From NCBI GenBank assembly GCA_025765615.1, contig JAIVFJ010000070.1:223500-287499 (forward strand): a stretch of 64,000 bases of DNA, read 5' to 3'. How positions within the stretch are numbered: position 1 is the first letter of the stretch; each line of letters opens with the position of its first letter. Of the stretch, positions 1 through 11,600 are shown piece after piece. The notes below the pieces were generated by a model. The model made no database searches and was not told the DNA's origin. It saw only the letters and a program-made list of their open reading frames with translations. A program made the translations under genes and the position numbers. The DNA comes from Zopfochytrium polystomum (Eukaryota > Chytridiomycota > Chytridiomycetes > Chytridiales > Chytridiaceae).

Positions 1-1990
1 TTACTGGTGAGTATGTCAGAGTGAAGTCAACGCCAGGCTGCTGCGTGAAACTACGAGCAACAAGTCTCGCGCGAAATCGTTCGATGGTGCCGTCGGGTTT
101 GAACTTCAGCTTGTATACCAACTTGCAACTCACAATGTTTGTGTTGGGTGGAGCTGTGGCTTCGATGAATACGCCCATGTTGCGGAGCATACTCAGTTCG
201 TACTCTTCGGCCTCTCTCCACTCTTTGGCAAAGGGTGAAGCCATGGCCTCCTCGTGCGTCAGCGGATCCTTGTATGTGTCAGGTGACACTCGAACTGTGT
301 TGGAGTTGACGTTGAAAGCAAAGAGTGGTCTGTCTTTGTCATCTGAGTCTGACATGTACACAGATTGATCGTCGTTGTCGTCAGAGTCCTCATATGGTCC
401 ACACGCAAATAACGCATCTGGCACGCCAGGAGCACTCTCAGCAGCAGGTGGGTCACTTGGCATGGCTGGTTCCGCCGCATCACTGGGCCTTCCACCCCTA
501 GCAATGTGAGTGTCCCAGGCTCGCGTGGGCGCAGAGCCCCACCCCACGGGGCTCTCACCATCCACGGCCACTGGAACCTCTGCGCTGGACTGAGATGCCA
601 CGTCTACAAAGCCGCTGGGCCCGCCGCCCCTAGCGCTGCTGGAAGGACGGTCCCCAACCACACCAGTGGTGCCCTGTGCTACGGCTCCCAGTTGGTTGTT
701 GGTTGGGTTCTTTCTTGGTCGTCCACGTTTCTTCTTTGGTGGTGGTAGGTCAGGGTCAATGCTGGGGGCCACTACTGTTTCTGGTGATGCAGTTTGTGGT
801 GGTGGTTCAGGCAGTGGCTCTGCAGGTGGTGGTTGTTGTGGAGCTAGTGACGACTTTGGTGGTTGCCCCTGCTTCTTCGGTGTTGGCACTGTCTGTGCTT
901 TGTCGTGCCCCACCTTCTGCTGCTGCTTCTGCACTTTTTGCTGCAGTGCCTGCTGGAGAATCTGCTCTGCATGAATGACTGATTGGACTGCCTCTTCACA
1001 TGCTGGGTGACTGAGGTCTGAAAGTGGTGGGAGGTTAACGCTGATGCTCTCAATCCCCCCCCTCACAGCGTGAACCCCAGCAAAAGGAGGGAACTTGTCT
1101 TCAAAGAAGACGATGTCATGGTAGCGCTGGTAGATGATGCGCTGCTCTTGGAGCTCCCACAACACTGAAACTGATCGTGAAACAGAGCCGAGGTAGACAG
1201 CTGGACGGCCCTTGGGGTCGAGTTTCTTGCAAAGAGTTGGGCTGACCTGGTAGAAGCACTTGGAACCAAAAGTTCGAAAGTGGCTAACTTGTGGAGGTAC
1301 GTGGTGCCGGCCCTCGTGCGGTGAGAAGATGCCTCGCTGTACATTTGGGAGGCAGTTCTTGATCTGGGAGGCTTGCTGATACGCATAGCTCCAAAAGGTG
1401 AGAGGAACATTGGGAGCGCCAAGGAGAAGAGAGCCAGTCATATCTGTCACAATCTGGATGTGGCGTTCTGCAACTGAATTCATCTGCGGGGTTCGCGATG
1501 GCGAAGGTTTGAGCTGAATGCCACGTGAATCGCAGAAAGACTTGAACGTCTGGTTGAAGTTTTCTTTTCCTTGATCCAGGCGGATGATCTGGATTTTTCG
1601 TCCCTCAGTTTTCTCAAGGAAAAGGATTAACTTAATAAGGAATGGTAAGGCGTCGCTCTTTCGGGGGATGGGCTCATTCCATGAATAGCAGGTGCTCTCG
1701 CAAACAACAGTGACTGCGTAGTTGCAGCTGTCAAAGGACGTGATGGGGATTGAATTGACATCAATGTTGAGGGTGTGTGCGAAGGGAATTGGCTCATCAG
1801 GATGGGCTGGGAAATTCTTCTGGCGCATCTTGGCTGCAACGCAGATCTCGCACTTGGGGATGTGAGAGGTGTTGAGTGGTGGAAGGTCTGCTGTCGTTTG
1901 GTGGTGAAGCATGTAGCTTCCCATCTTCTTGAAGGTTGTTCGTGGCAAGGAGGCTGTAAAGGGGGCTTGGAGCGTAGCAGGCTTCCTTGA
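1..1990 (-). CDS. copia integrase-RT polyprotein (partial, open to window edge)
   Basis: This frame is open from 1990 down to base 1. It shows a CEICVAAKM zinc-finger half (about 1850), an integrase core with first Asp in LNIDVNSI (about 1765), second Asp in IIRLDQGKEN (about 1590) and catalytic Glu in NSVAERHIQ (about 1470). A long linker follows, with an AT-hook-like KKKRGRPRKN (about 710-740). The start of RVT_2 is seen as DGTIERFRARLVAR and TLTYSP near bases 20-110. The integrase catalytic residues look intact. RT continues outside the window. Confidence 0.85.
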
Positions 1991-2992
1991 TTACAATCTC
2001 CACACCGTTTGGAAGAGGGATTCTTGCTGGTCCAACACCTTTGATTTTGAGTGGGGTGGAGTCTTTGTCAATGGTTCCAACAGACGAGGTGCGTTCGGTG
2101 TAGGATGTGAAAAGGTGAGCATCTTTGAGAATGGTCTTGACACAGCCAGAGTCGACAACGATGGGTGATTCCCAGTTGGTCCTCTAGGTTTGTTACGGGC
2201 TTCCATAGTCTTGAGGAAGGCAAAGAGGGCAGTCATGTCTGTGATGGTGTTGTTGTCCACTCGAGATAGATAGTTCTCAGTCCGAATGTGCCAGTACTCT
2301 TTGTCCTCTAAACATTCTGTCAGTGGATCCACCATTGACTCAAACTTCAGCATTTCGTTGATTTTGCCTAAGACACCCCTGGGGGCAAGGCTCCTGACTT
2401 CGGCTAGGTCTCTATAGTGCTTCTCAAATATGGGTTGAAAATCAGCAATCTTCCCCCCCAGTTCAATCTTGAGGGCAGCAATCTTGCGAATCATTGCACG
2501 CGCCTGTGTTTCATCAATGCGTCCAATCTTCCTCTTGAGTTCTTCAAGTGCCTGAAAGACAAACTTAATGCCACTGATTTTGTGTTCAAGAGTCTCACTT
2601 ATGTGATTGTAGATGTGCAGCATCCCAGCCCGATTCTGGTCATACGTTCCTGGGAAGATGTTTGCGTCATCGCTAAATGTCCAGTAGCCAACATATTCTG
2701 GGTTGTTCTGGACGTACTCGTGGGTGATATGCATGACCTCCCACTCGTTATATCCAGCTGGGGGGTTTGCTGACCAGAACTTGAAATGCTCAGGGACGGC
2801 AGGAATCGCAGCAGTTGTGTCTGTAGCAGGAACTGCTGGGACAGTAGTAACTTTGTGCACAAGTCGGACACGGACGGCAGCACTTGCTTGCTTACTGGCA
2901 AAATGCCCCTCCACATAGTCTATCCATCTTGTGAAGTCGACAGGGTTGACTAGCTGACGGTGCAGGAGCTTCACGTTTGACTCGCTCATCAT
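1991..2992 (-). pseudogene. copia gag-like region plus out-of-frame protease
   Basis: The first ATG is at 2992-2990, followed by MSESNVKLLHRQL. The product looks like a UBN2/Ty1-copia capsid: a helical segment with a W-x-Y-V-E motif (TRWIDYVEGHF) and a mid-region rich in L, E and K. No CCHC zinc knuckle is visible before the protease, so a piece may have been deleted near 2165. From about 2162 to 1970 the protease reads in a different frame, with VDSG followed by VKTILKDAHLF. The capsid frame runs into TAA at 1991-1993. Function in an intact element: assembly of virus-like particles and polyprotein processing. Confidence 0.65.
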
Positions 2993-3180
2993 GTTGGGAG
3001 AGAACGAAGGTAACGGCGGGAACAAGAGAAGTTAAAATGAGTGTTCCACAGCACTCTCAACTGAAGCTGGTGAATCGATCACTCAGAGTTCGACGGGGTA
3101 CAGTCACTTGGTGGGTAGAAATTGATAGTGATTGTGTGGAATTCGGTGTCGACGGCGTTGAGACCGATCGAAATTGTGAA

Positions 3181-3515
3181 TGTTGGCAGTGGCTGTTTCG
3201 CTGACTGGTGAAGACGATCGCTTTTCTTGATGTGGTGGATGGCTTCGGTTCAAATCCTTGATGATGATCGTGAGGGTACTGTCTTCTTTTCTTGATTACT
3301 CGTTTGATCCCTTGTGCGATGATGGATCGCTCGATTGCTTCCGAGAGCCTCCTCTATCGGTGGAGAACTCTCCCTGGTAAGGTGTTGAGATTTGGCCTCG
3401 AGAGTGATCGCGGGAGCGGGCGAGAGGGCGATCGCAGCTCGGGAAAGGGCGTGACAAAGTCAGGTTTTTTTCTGTTATTTTCTTCCATTTTCACTCGCGA
3501 GGGCATATTCCAACA
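3181..3515 (-). repeat. Putative 5' LTR of the tru copia element (335 bp)
   Basis: The segment starts TGTTGG and ends CCAACA, a perfect 6-bp terminal inverted repeat of the TG...CA type. It lies 190 bases upstream of the first gag ATG (2990-2992, minus strand). The other element in this window has the same TGTTGG/CCAACA ends. No partner LTR is inside the window and no clear tRNA primer-binding site follows it, so the borders rest on the terminal repeats alone. Confidence 0.6.
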
Positions 3516-4333
3516 ATGCGCAAACGGATTTTTAGGTATCATGGATTACTGCGTATCGATTTGCCGTCTAGCAAATTTGAATTTATAGCATAAAGTGGGA
3601 ATTGTATAAACCGACTTGCAAGCGGTCATGGGTGGCGGCAATGAACGCAATCAGGTGTTGACCTTGTCACGGATTGTTTGTTTCTAAAAGACCCTAACAC
3701 TCTGCTTGAAGCCGGGCAGAACAATCACAGTGGAAGGAAATCGAGCCGTGCCTGCCAGCCGCCGGTTTCAGTGACAGCCTCGCGCTGCCACCCACCCCCA
3801 TGCACTCACTCGATCGTCGCTCTTCGGTTCAAAGCAACAACAGCACACTCACTCAACCTTTTTCGAAGTTGATGACAGACCGACCCAAGCAGTCCGATCA
3901 CGAGGCCAGGGAGGGAGTGCAGATGATGACATGGGGGAAAGACAAAGTCAGTGCCAGCTGTCAAAATTTTTCCTTTCTGTTTTTTTTTTCTTTTTTTTTT
4001 TTCCCTTTCCTTTTCTCGGCAAACAAACGAAAACGTGAAGAGATCCTCCTCCCGCATGCAAAAGATCCGAGCAGACAAGCACAACAAGAAAAGTTGAAGA
4101 CAAGACAACGAAAGGGAAACAGTAATCAAACTGACAAAAAGAGGTTCGAGAGTGCCAACAGACGACGACGACCCTCCACACTTCGTCATCTTTGTTCCTC
4201 GTCGTACGCGCTGCGCACTCCCTCTCTTCTTCCCCCCCCCCCCCCCCCCCCCCCTGCCGCCAACGCTTGCTTACCCGCACCTAACACCTTCCTTCGCAGC
4301 CGCCTCGCAGGGGGAAAAAACTTAAAATCAGCA
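3516..4333. other. Intergenic: copia flank and GH1 promoter/5' leader
   Basis: No convincing gene. It contains pyrimidine-rich tracts at 3980-4020 and a run of about 22 C at 4231-4254. The GH1 start codon follows at 4334. Some short open frames cross it but show no family similarity or splice logic. Confidence 0.5.
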
Positions 4334-5920
4334 ATGTCTTTTTTGCCCAGCGACTTTCTTTGGGGCTTCGCCACCGCATCGTAAGCACATCCTTGCCGTT
4401 TCCCCGCGCACCCACACTTCTCATTCTCCGGACGGGAGGAGCAAATCCCCCGCGCCGCCTCCCGCCGTCGCCCACCTTGTGCAGTTGGAAAGTTGCGCCT
4501 TGGCCCGAATGCGTCTGACTCGACTCCATCCAGGTACCAGATTGAAGGCGCGATTGAGCAGGACGGGAGGGGTCCGTCCATTTGGGACACATTCTGCGCA
4601 AAGCCCGGCAAGATCGCGGATGGGAGCTCCGGGGTTGAAGCGTGCGATTCGTACAACCGCACCGCCGAAGACATTGCCCTCCTCAAGTCCTACGGCGCGA
4701 ACACGTATCGCTTTTCGATTTGCTGGTCCCGTATCATTCCTCTGGGAGGCCGAAATGATCCCGTGAACCAGGCCGGTATCGACCACTACGTCAAGTTCGT
4801 GGATGATCTCTTGGAGGCCGGAATCACTCCTTTCATCACTTTGTTCCACTGGGACCTTCCCGACGGCCTGGACAAGCGTTACGGAGGCCTCTTGAACAAG
4901 GAAGAGTTCCCACTCGACTTTGAGAACTACGCGCGCATAATGTTCAAGTCGATTCCAAAGTGCAAAAACTGGATCACCTTCAACGAGCCTTGGTGCTCGG
5001 CCATCCCCGGGTACAACCTCGGTGCTTTCGCGCCAGGTCGCACATCCGATCGCACAAAGTCACCCGTCGGCGACTCCGCCCGCGAGCCCTGGATTGTCGG
5101 GCACAACCTGATCCTCGCGCATGGCCGCGCCGTGAAAGCCTACCGCGACGATTTCAAGCCCACCCAGGGCGGACAGATTGGTATCACCCTCAATGGAGAC
5201 TACGCATACCCGTGGGACCCTCAGGACCCCGAGGACGTCGCGGCTTGCGAGCGCCGCATCGAGTTTGTCATCTCCTGGTTCGCGGACCCCGTCTACTTTG
5301 GCCGCTACCCCGAGTCGATGCGCAAGCAGCTCGGCGACAGGCTTCCCGAGTTCACGCCGGAGGAGGCCGCGCTCGTCAAGGGCTCGAACGACTTTTACGG
5401 CATGAACCACTACACTGCAAACTACATCAAGCACAAGCCCGGCCCCGCGAGCGACGACGACTTTTTGGGCAACCTGGAGCTGCTGTTTGAAAACAAGAAC
5501 GGCGACAGCATCGGCCCCGAGACCCAGTCGGTCTGGCTCCGCCCTTACCCCATCGGGTTCCGCCACCTGCTCAATTGGATTTCCAAGCGGTACAATTACC
5601 CGACCATTTACGTTACGGAGAACGGGACGTCCATCAAGGGCGAAAACGACCTGCCGCTGGAGCAAGTCCTGGAGGACGACTTCCGCTCCAAAAACTATGA
5701 GAGCTACATTCGGGCCATGGCGGACGCAAGCACTCACGACGGAGTGATTGTGAAGGGCTACATGGCCTGGTCCCTGATGGACAACTTTGAGTGGGCGGAC
5801 GGTTACGAAACTCGGTTCGGTGTTACGTACGTCGACCACAAGAATGGCCAAAAGCGGTACCCGAAGAAGAGTGGGAAGAGCCTCAAGCCGCTTTTTGACA
5901 GCCTGATCAAAAAAGACTGA
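4334..5920 (+). CDS. Family 1 beta-glucosidase (GH1), 2 exons
   Basis: Join 4334-4380, 4534-5920, giving 477 residues, the usual length for a single-domain GH1 enzyme. Exon 1 codes MSFLPSDFLWGFATAS and the junction restores the typical F-WG-ATASYQIEGA start. The acid/base Glu is E167 in ITFNEPW and the nucleophile is E378 in YVTENGTS. The C-terminal W-SLMDNFEWADGY motif binds the sugar in the glycone site. No signal peptide is seen, so a cytosolic enzyme is likely, hydrolysing cellobiose or other beta-glucosides imported or released during plant polymer breakdown. An AATAAA lies 60 bases after the stop. Confidence 0.95.
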
Positions 5921-5979
5921 ACACGATTCAACTCTATGCATGTGTATAGCGAGGGGGATGGTCGTGTGATTTTTGCCTG

Positions 5980-5985
5980 AATAAA
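5980..5985 (+). terminator. Polyadenylation signal AATAAA (GH1)
   Basis: Canonical AATAAA 60 bases downstream of the GH1 stop codon. Confidence 0.6.
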
Positions 5986-6283
5986 ATCGATGGTGCATCC
6001 CACTCACTTTCGCGACGTGGCCAATTGATCGCCGAAAATATAACGGTAGGGTTATTGCACACTGCACCAACGCCTTCCGCTTTCGGGTAAACACGTATGC
6101 TTTTCGAGGTGCGCTGGGGGAAAACAAATGAAACCACCGTGGCAGGAAACCAACGGCACGAGCCCGAACATGTGTCTTCCTGAAAGCCCCCCCGGTTTTG
6201 CCCGACCAACGTTAAGCAGTTTGTTTACATCGCGCTTCTCCGATGCCTTCTCCGTCGGATGCTCCTCCGTTCTCATATTTACA

Positions 6284-6285
<2 letters not shown>

Positions 6286-6337
<52 letters not shown>

Positions 6338-6345
6338 TCTCTCTC
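6286..6345. repeat. (CA)n then (CT)n microsatellite
   Basis: About 46 bases of CA repeat directly followed by a CT-rich run, 70-130 bases upstream of the phosphate carrier ATG. The rest of 5921-6414 is the GH1 3' end and the carrier promoter, with no other gene seen. Confidence 0.9.
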
Positions 6346-6414
6346 TCCCTCCCTTCCTCTCCGTCGTTTTATTGCTTGGCTTCATAGCGAACTGAAACAA
6401 GCCCAGCCTACGGT

Positions 6415-8027
6415 ATGGCTGCACCAAAGGTGAGGCGCACAGTGACCCAAGCTCTGAAGGGGGCCGCGCTCTCCGGGTTACGGGGTGGCGCCGCGACGGC
6501 GGCGACGTCGCCGAGGCGCTGCCACGACGGACCTGGGGCAGGACGACGAGGCAGCCCGCATCCGATACCCTTGCTGTGGCCATCTACGACCTGTGGAAAA
6601 CTCACAACATCGTCCCCTCCCTTTCTGACGCCCCTTCCTGAAGTGGGACGCTCGGCTCGCCGACTCTGTTCCGCATGACTCGAGCTGTAAGTGTGGGGTA
6701 GGACTGAACAAAATTTGGCGAACTGACAATCGTTCGGTCTGCATTGCGCTTCCCACCGGATGAAAATGTATTGCGCAACTTGCAGACTGTGAGTACAAGC
6801 CGCACGTTTCGGATATCCCAATTGCCTGACCGGGGAATGACAAAACCTCCTGCACGCTGAACAGACGCGAAGAGCATTTTGGGAGGAGTGCTGGCATGCG
6901 GTCTTACACACGCCGCCATGACTCCTCTCGATGTTGCAAAGGTGAAGACGGACTCTCAAATTTATTTTTTTTTTTCTTTTTCTTCGCACTCCGAATGGGT
7001 CATAATTCGATGATTTAACAGTGTAACATGCAAGTTAATCCGAGCAAGTACCGCGGCCTTATCTCTGGTATCAGGACCATTGTCATTGAAGAGGGAGCTG
7101 GAGCTGTGTGGAAAGGCTTCACTCCCACTTTGCTCGGCTACTCAATTCAAGGCGCGTTCAAGTACGGCCTGTACGAAGTGTTCAAGGACCAATATAGCAA
7201 CTTGGCAGGCGAAGAGAATGCCAAAAAGTACAAGGGCCTCATTTGGTGTCTCGGATCAGCTTCGGCCGAGTTCTTTGCCGACATGTGAGTGGGTTACTTT
7301 TATCGTCCGACCGATTTCGTCCGCTCCAACAGACTTTGCATTCTTTCTCCAGCGCTCTCTGTCCCCTCGAAATGGTCAAGGTCAAGGTCCAGACGGCACC
7401 CGCTGGTACATTCCCAACCGCGTTCGGACCGGCTCTCGTCAAAATGAGCGCCGAATCGGCAGAGACGAAATTCCCTTTCGGGTCTCTCGTCCCGCTCTGG
7501 TCCCGCCAGATCCCATACACCGTCGCCAAGTTTTATTTCTTTGAGAAGGTGAGGCAGCCAAGCAATGGGATCCTAGGTGGTCGCCTCAGGCGCTGTACGC
7601 AGCTTTTTAGAAACTAACAATGAATTTTTCTTCTTCGCCTTTTCTTTTCTTTTTTTTTTTTTTTTTCCTGTTCGGAAACGCTCCTCCAAAGTGCGCGCAA
7701 CTCTTTTACACTCACGTGTTCACGAGACCCAAAGAAACGTACTCCAAAGGCACGCAGCTGGCCATCACTTTTGCGTCCGGGTACGCCGCCGGCGTCATCT
7801 GCTCCGTCGTGTCGCACCCAGCGGACTCGCTCGTCTCCCAGCTCGGCAAGGCGTCGAACAAGGGCAAGTCCCTCGCTCAGATTACGCGGGAGGTCGGGTT
7901 CGTCAACCTCGCTACCCGTGGGCTGAGCACGCGGGTGCTCATGTTTGGCACGCTCACTGGCGTGCAGTGGTGGATCTATGACTCGTTCAAGAGCGCTATG
8001 GGTTTGGGTACAACTGGTGGAAAGTAG
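6415..8027 (+). CDS. MIR1: Mitochondrial phosphate carrier (Mir1/SLC25A3 type), 6 exons
   Basis: Join 6415-6429, 6644-6686, 6865-6941, 7022-7284, 7353-7548, 7692-8027, giving 309 residues (yeast Mir1 has 311). Exon 1 codes only MAAPK. The three mitochondrial-carrier repeats show PLDVAK, PLEMVK and the phosphate-carrier-type HPADSLVSQ. GFTPTLLGYSIQGAFKYG is the Mir1 hallmark region, and the C-terminal GTLTG-Q-IYDSFKS matches the sixth helix. The product imports phosphate with protons across the inner mitochondrial membrane for ATP synthesis. Exons 2 and 3 were chosen because together they give the family N-terminus (SSYAKSILGGVLACGLTH). Family assignment is certain; the small first exons are slightly less so. 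Confidence 0.93.
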
Positions 8028-8696
8028 TGGACCAGTGGGTGAAGATGTACATTTTGGTTCTCTCTTTTTGTTCTTTCTTCTTTTTTTTTTTCTTTTTTTT
8101 TCTTTTTCTTTTTTTTTTCTTTTTTAGCATTGGCCCGTCCCTTGGGACCTGCAGGGAGGCCTCGTGCGAAATTGAGAAGAAAAATCTCTTTGTGATTCAA
8201 AGTGGAAGTGACCTCCGAATCTCTGTCGTCCGACTGCTCGGACCGACTGACTGGACACAAACAGAAACGGAGTTCGAATCTGTTTGTGCCTTGTCGTGAG
8301 AGAGAAGGAGAGAGAGAGACAGACAGACAGACAGAGCCAGAGAGCTAGAGCTAGAGCGAGAGAGAGAGAGAGAGAGAGAGAGGAAGAGAGAGAGAGAGAG
8401 AGAGAGCAGGAACACAACGAAACAATCGAAAAAACAGGAAAAGAAAAACAAAAGAAAGCTTCCTTGAGCGGCTGCCTTGCCTCGCCTCACCCGGCCCTCT
8501 ACCTTTCGTCCCGCTTCCCTCCCGACCACACCCTCCTCAGCGGTCTCCCGCCTGGGGGCGTCATCCCCTTCGCACAAAGCCAACGGAGCAGCTGAGGTCG
8601 GGCACTGCTTCACCCTCTCTCCTCCGCTCCGCATCACTTGCCCGCACCCACCCCATCCCCGATCCCATTCCACCGCCGCCAAGCCGTAGCAGCACC
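8028..8696. repeat. Intergenic with poly-T and (GA)n tract 8298-8407
   Basis: After the carrier stop there are long T runs (8080-8125). A GA/CAGA microsatellite of about 110 bases follows, lying 290-400 bases before the coiled-coil gene ATG. No gene is visible. Confidence 0.8.
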
Positions 8697-11600
8697 ATGG
8701 CCGATGGCGGGGACGAATACGACAATAAAGGCGGGCCGCGCCGGTGGGACAAGCCCGCTCCTCTCCTCCCGAGCCTACTGGCGCTGGGAGCCCCCAGCTC
8801 CAGCACCGCTGCCGCACGCGGAAAGCTGTCCATGTCGTCGTCGTTGTCGTCCGGTGCGTCATCGCGACAGTCATCCCCGGCCCGGAGCACCGCGCCCGCA
8901 GCGGAGCCCGGTCCTGCCGGAACTCAAGCGCACCACCCCAAAAAGAGGAAGCTGGACTTGGGAGACGACGGCGCAGCCAGGCCTCTCTCCAGCATTCCTA
9001 GGCCGCAGGTGAAGGATGGCTTGAATGCGCTACCTCAACCCTTTCTAATCCCCCTCCCATTTACCTTCTTCCCCAACTTTGAATCCCAGCCCTTGCAATC
9101 CAAGCCTCTCGAGACTGCTCAGTCTAGAATTCCGTCCGCGGCAGGCCGTCCTGTGCGGCAAAGCATTGCACGTCCAACCATCGTTCCGTCCGCCGCCGCC
9201 GGACTCCTAGCCACCTCCCGGCCCGAGTCGCGCAGTCGCATATTCCCACAACCAACTCCGGACAACAACCCATTCCTCACTGGACCGACATCCGGCACCA
9301 CCGCTTCGGCGCGCACCACTCCGACTTCCGCAACCCGCGTCTTTGCGCCTGGCGAGCGCCTGCTCAAGGTCGAACTCGCGGAGCGGGACGAAAAGATACG
9401 GGCGCTCCAGGATGAGCTTGCCAAGCTGAAGAAGAAGGCAGACCGCTCCTCGCCGCAGAAAGCCTCGGTGGAAACCGCACCGCCTCAACAGGCTGCCGAC
9501 GTTGCTGCCCTGAAAGCAGAGCTGGATGCGGCACGCATTGAGCTGAAGCGGCTGGAAGTGGAGCGGCAAATACAAGACGATAACATTGAAGACTTGAACG
9601 AGAAGCTTGATGGACTGACGGGGCTCCAGTCAGTTGGCCTTGTCTCCGCAAACGACTCGACTCCAGAAGTGGAGAGGCTTCAAACGATGGTGATCGATTT
9701 GGAGCGAGAAGTTGCCAAGGCGAAAGCAGACAAGTCGGAGATGGCACGTGCTCTTGACGAGGCGAAAGAAAAGGCTTTGCACGCTGCAGCGGAAAGAGAT
9801 GCCGTCAGCGGCAAGTGCAAGCTGGAGCTGCTCCGGGCAGAAGGTTTCGTTCGGGAACAAAGAGTCAAAATCGAGGCCCTGGAGAAGGCTGCCGAAGACT
9901 CTGCGGAATCCGTCTTGGTCGCCCAACAGCGGGTAACAGAGCTGAGCGAAGAACTTAAAAGTGTGGAAAACCGCCTCGCGTCGAAAGAGCAAGAGTCGAA
10001 ATCTCTCAGCGACGAGGTAACTATTGTGAATTGGATTCATTCAATCTCTTACCGCCTTCTGTCAGGTGGCCAAGCTCAAAGAAGATTTAGAACAGCAAAG
10101 CATGAAACTTGCAACTCTTGAAGATCCCGCGAATCGTGTTCCCCCAGCCGCTTTTCTGCGTCTTCCGATACCTCTTGATACCATGCCAGACCTAAGCACC
10201 ATGAAGTGGGCGCTCACCAAAATTTGCGCGCAGTACTATCGGATTCAAACACAACACGAAGAGCACTTGTTTGAAATGGCCGAAGCTCTTGCCAGCGAAA
10301 TGGCGGCAGTTGTTGATGAAAAGGAACCCGCCGAGGATCTCTTGGTAATCATTGAACTCAATCCTCACGCCTGGTGTTGAAATTCCTTCCTCAGCTGAGT
10401 CCCGTTTTGGACGTCGAAGACCTGCCCGAGGTCGTGGAAATCGCGGCGCCACTGAGCAGTGAAAAATGTGAATTATCAGGCCAACTGGATGCCCCTGAGA
10501 GTCAGGCTAAGGACGACCAAATTCAAGTAGATTCCCTCAAAACCATGGTCGCGCAGCTGCAAGATGAAATCCAATCTATGAAGTCCCTGCAAGCGCATGC
10601 TGAACAAGGAACACTAAGGGCGAAGCGACTTGCCAGTGTACGTTGAACTTCAATTTTTTTGTTTCGGTCCAACTAACCTGGTCCTCTTCCAGGATATTTG
10701 TGTTCAAACAGACGAGCACATTGGGACTGTAGCAATTAGAAATTCCGTTGACGACTGCGAAATCGGTGGATTGACCCCAGACCATCAAATCGCCTTGATT
10801 CGTCTGGAGGCAGTTGAAGCGCAAGCCTCAGAAATTATTCGCCTGAAGGAAGAGATAAGACAATTAAAGGGTGAACTTGCGATCGCCTGTCAGAACCTTC
10901 AGGCTTCTGTTTTGACTTGCCATGGTTTAACGGCACAACGCGCGGCTGAAAAAAGCCAATTTGACAGCCAAATCGATCACCTGAGCAAAGAGATTGAGGA
11001 CGGTCGTTTTGAAATCGCTCGCTTGTTTGCTGGGGCACATACAAGTGAATCTTCGTTGAGATCATCGACCGCTGAGCATGAAGCAACTCTTGCTGCGATT
11101 GCTAATGAGGTGTCCGCCGTTCGAAGTGCAGCGCTTGCAGCCACTGGAGGAGTTGATTCTCCGGCAAAGAGTGGAGCAGTCGTAGGGGTTGCTTCCATTC
11201 TGAATCAACTCTCAGACGTGCGGTCATCAGTGGACAAACTCCAGATGCAAGTCGACTGGCTGACCCGCTGCCGTCTGGAAGCGGAACAGCGCAACACAGC
11301 TATGAAGTTATCCCTTGAAAGCCTAGTTCCCGACTCGATTCCGGCAGACCCAGCGGAGAGGCCGGATGACCGTGATGTAATGTCTGTCCTTCAAGAGAGA
11401 CTGTCCAACGTGGAAGAGTTGCGCGACAATCTTAATTGTGAACGGGAGATTTCCGCAAATGCAAAACGATTAAACGCTGAACATGATGCCAGAATTCAAG
11501 AGCTGGAGGCCCAAATTTCCGCGACAGCAGCTCAATTGGTGGAACTGCAGTTGAAGTGCGGCAGTCAGTCTGAAGAAACAGAAACGCTGCAACAGCAATT

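Larger units (their letters stand above)
1..3515 (-). mobile_element. Ty1/copia LTR retrotransposon, 5' part, cut by window start
   Basis: On the minus strand the order is 5' LTR (3181-3515), gag-like frame, aspartic protease (DSG), GAG-pre-integrase zinc finger, integrase, long linker and the start of reverse transcriptase. This is the copia order (integrase before RT). The element runs off the window at base 1, so the rest of RT, RNase H and the 3' LTR are missing. The gag and integrase frames are the same frame, but the protease between them (about 2165-1970) lies in another frame, and the shared frame has a TAA at 1991-1993. Two compensating indels around the protease explain this, so this copy is probably inactive. 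Confidence 0.88.

Noticed and set aside
3240..3260. GGTTCAAATCC as a tRNA B box
   Set aside because: Lies within the putative LTR with no A box or tRNA fold around it.
5060..6127. Minus-strand open frame of 355 codons over the GH1 gene
   Set aside because: Shadow of GC-biased third positions in a well-supported GH1 enzyme; no domain seen.
6855..6870. U12-type AT-AC intron near an ATATCCC in the phosphate carrier
   Set aside because: A GT-AG solution with exon 6644-6686 fits phase and gives the proper family N-terminus.
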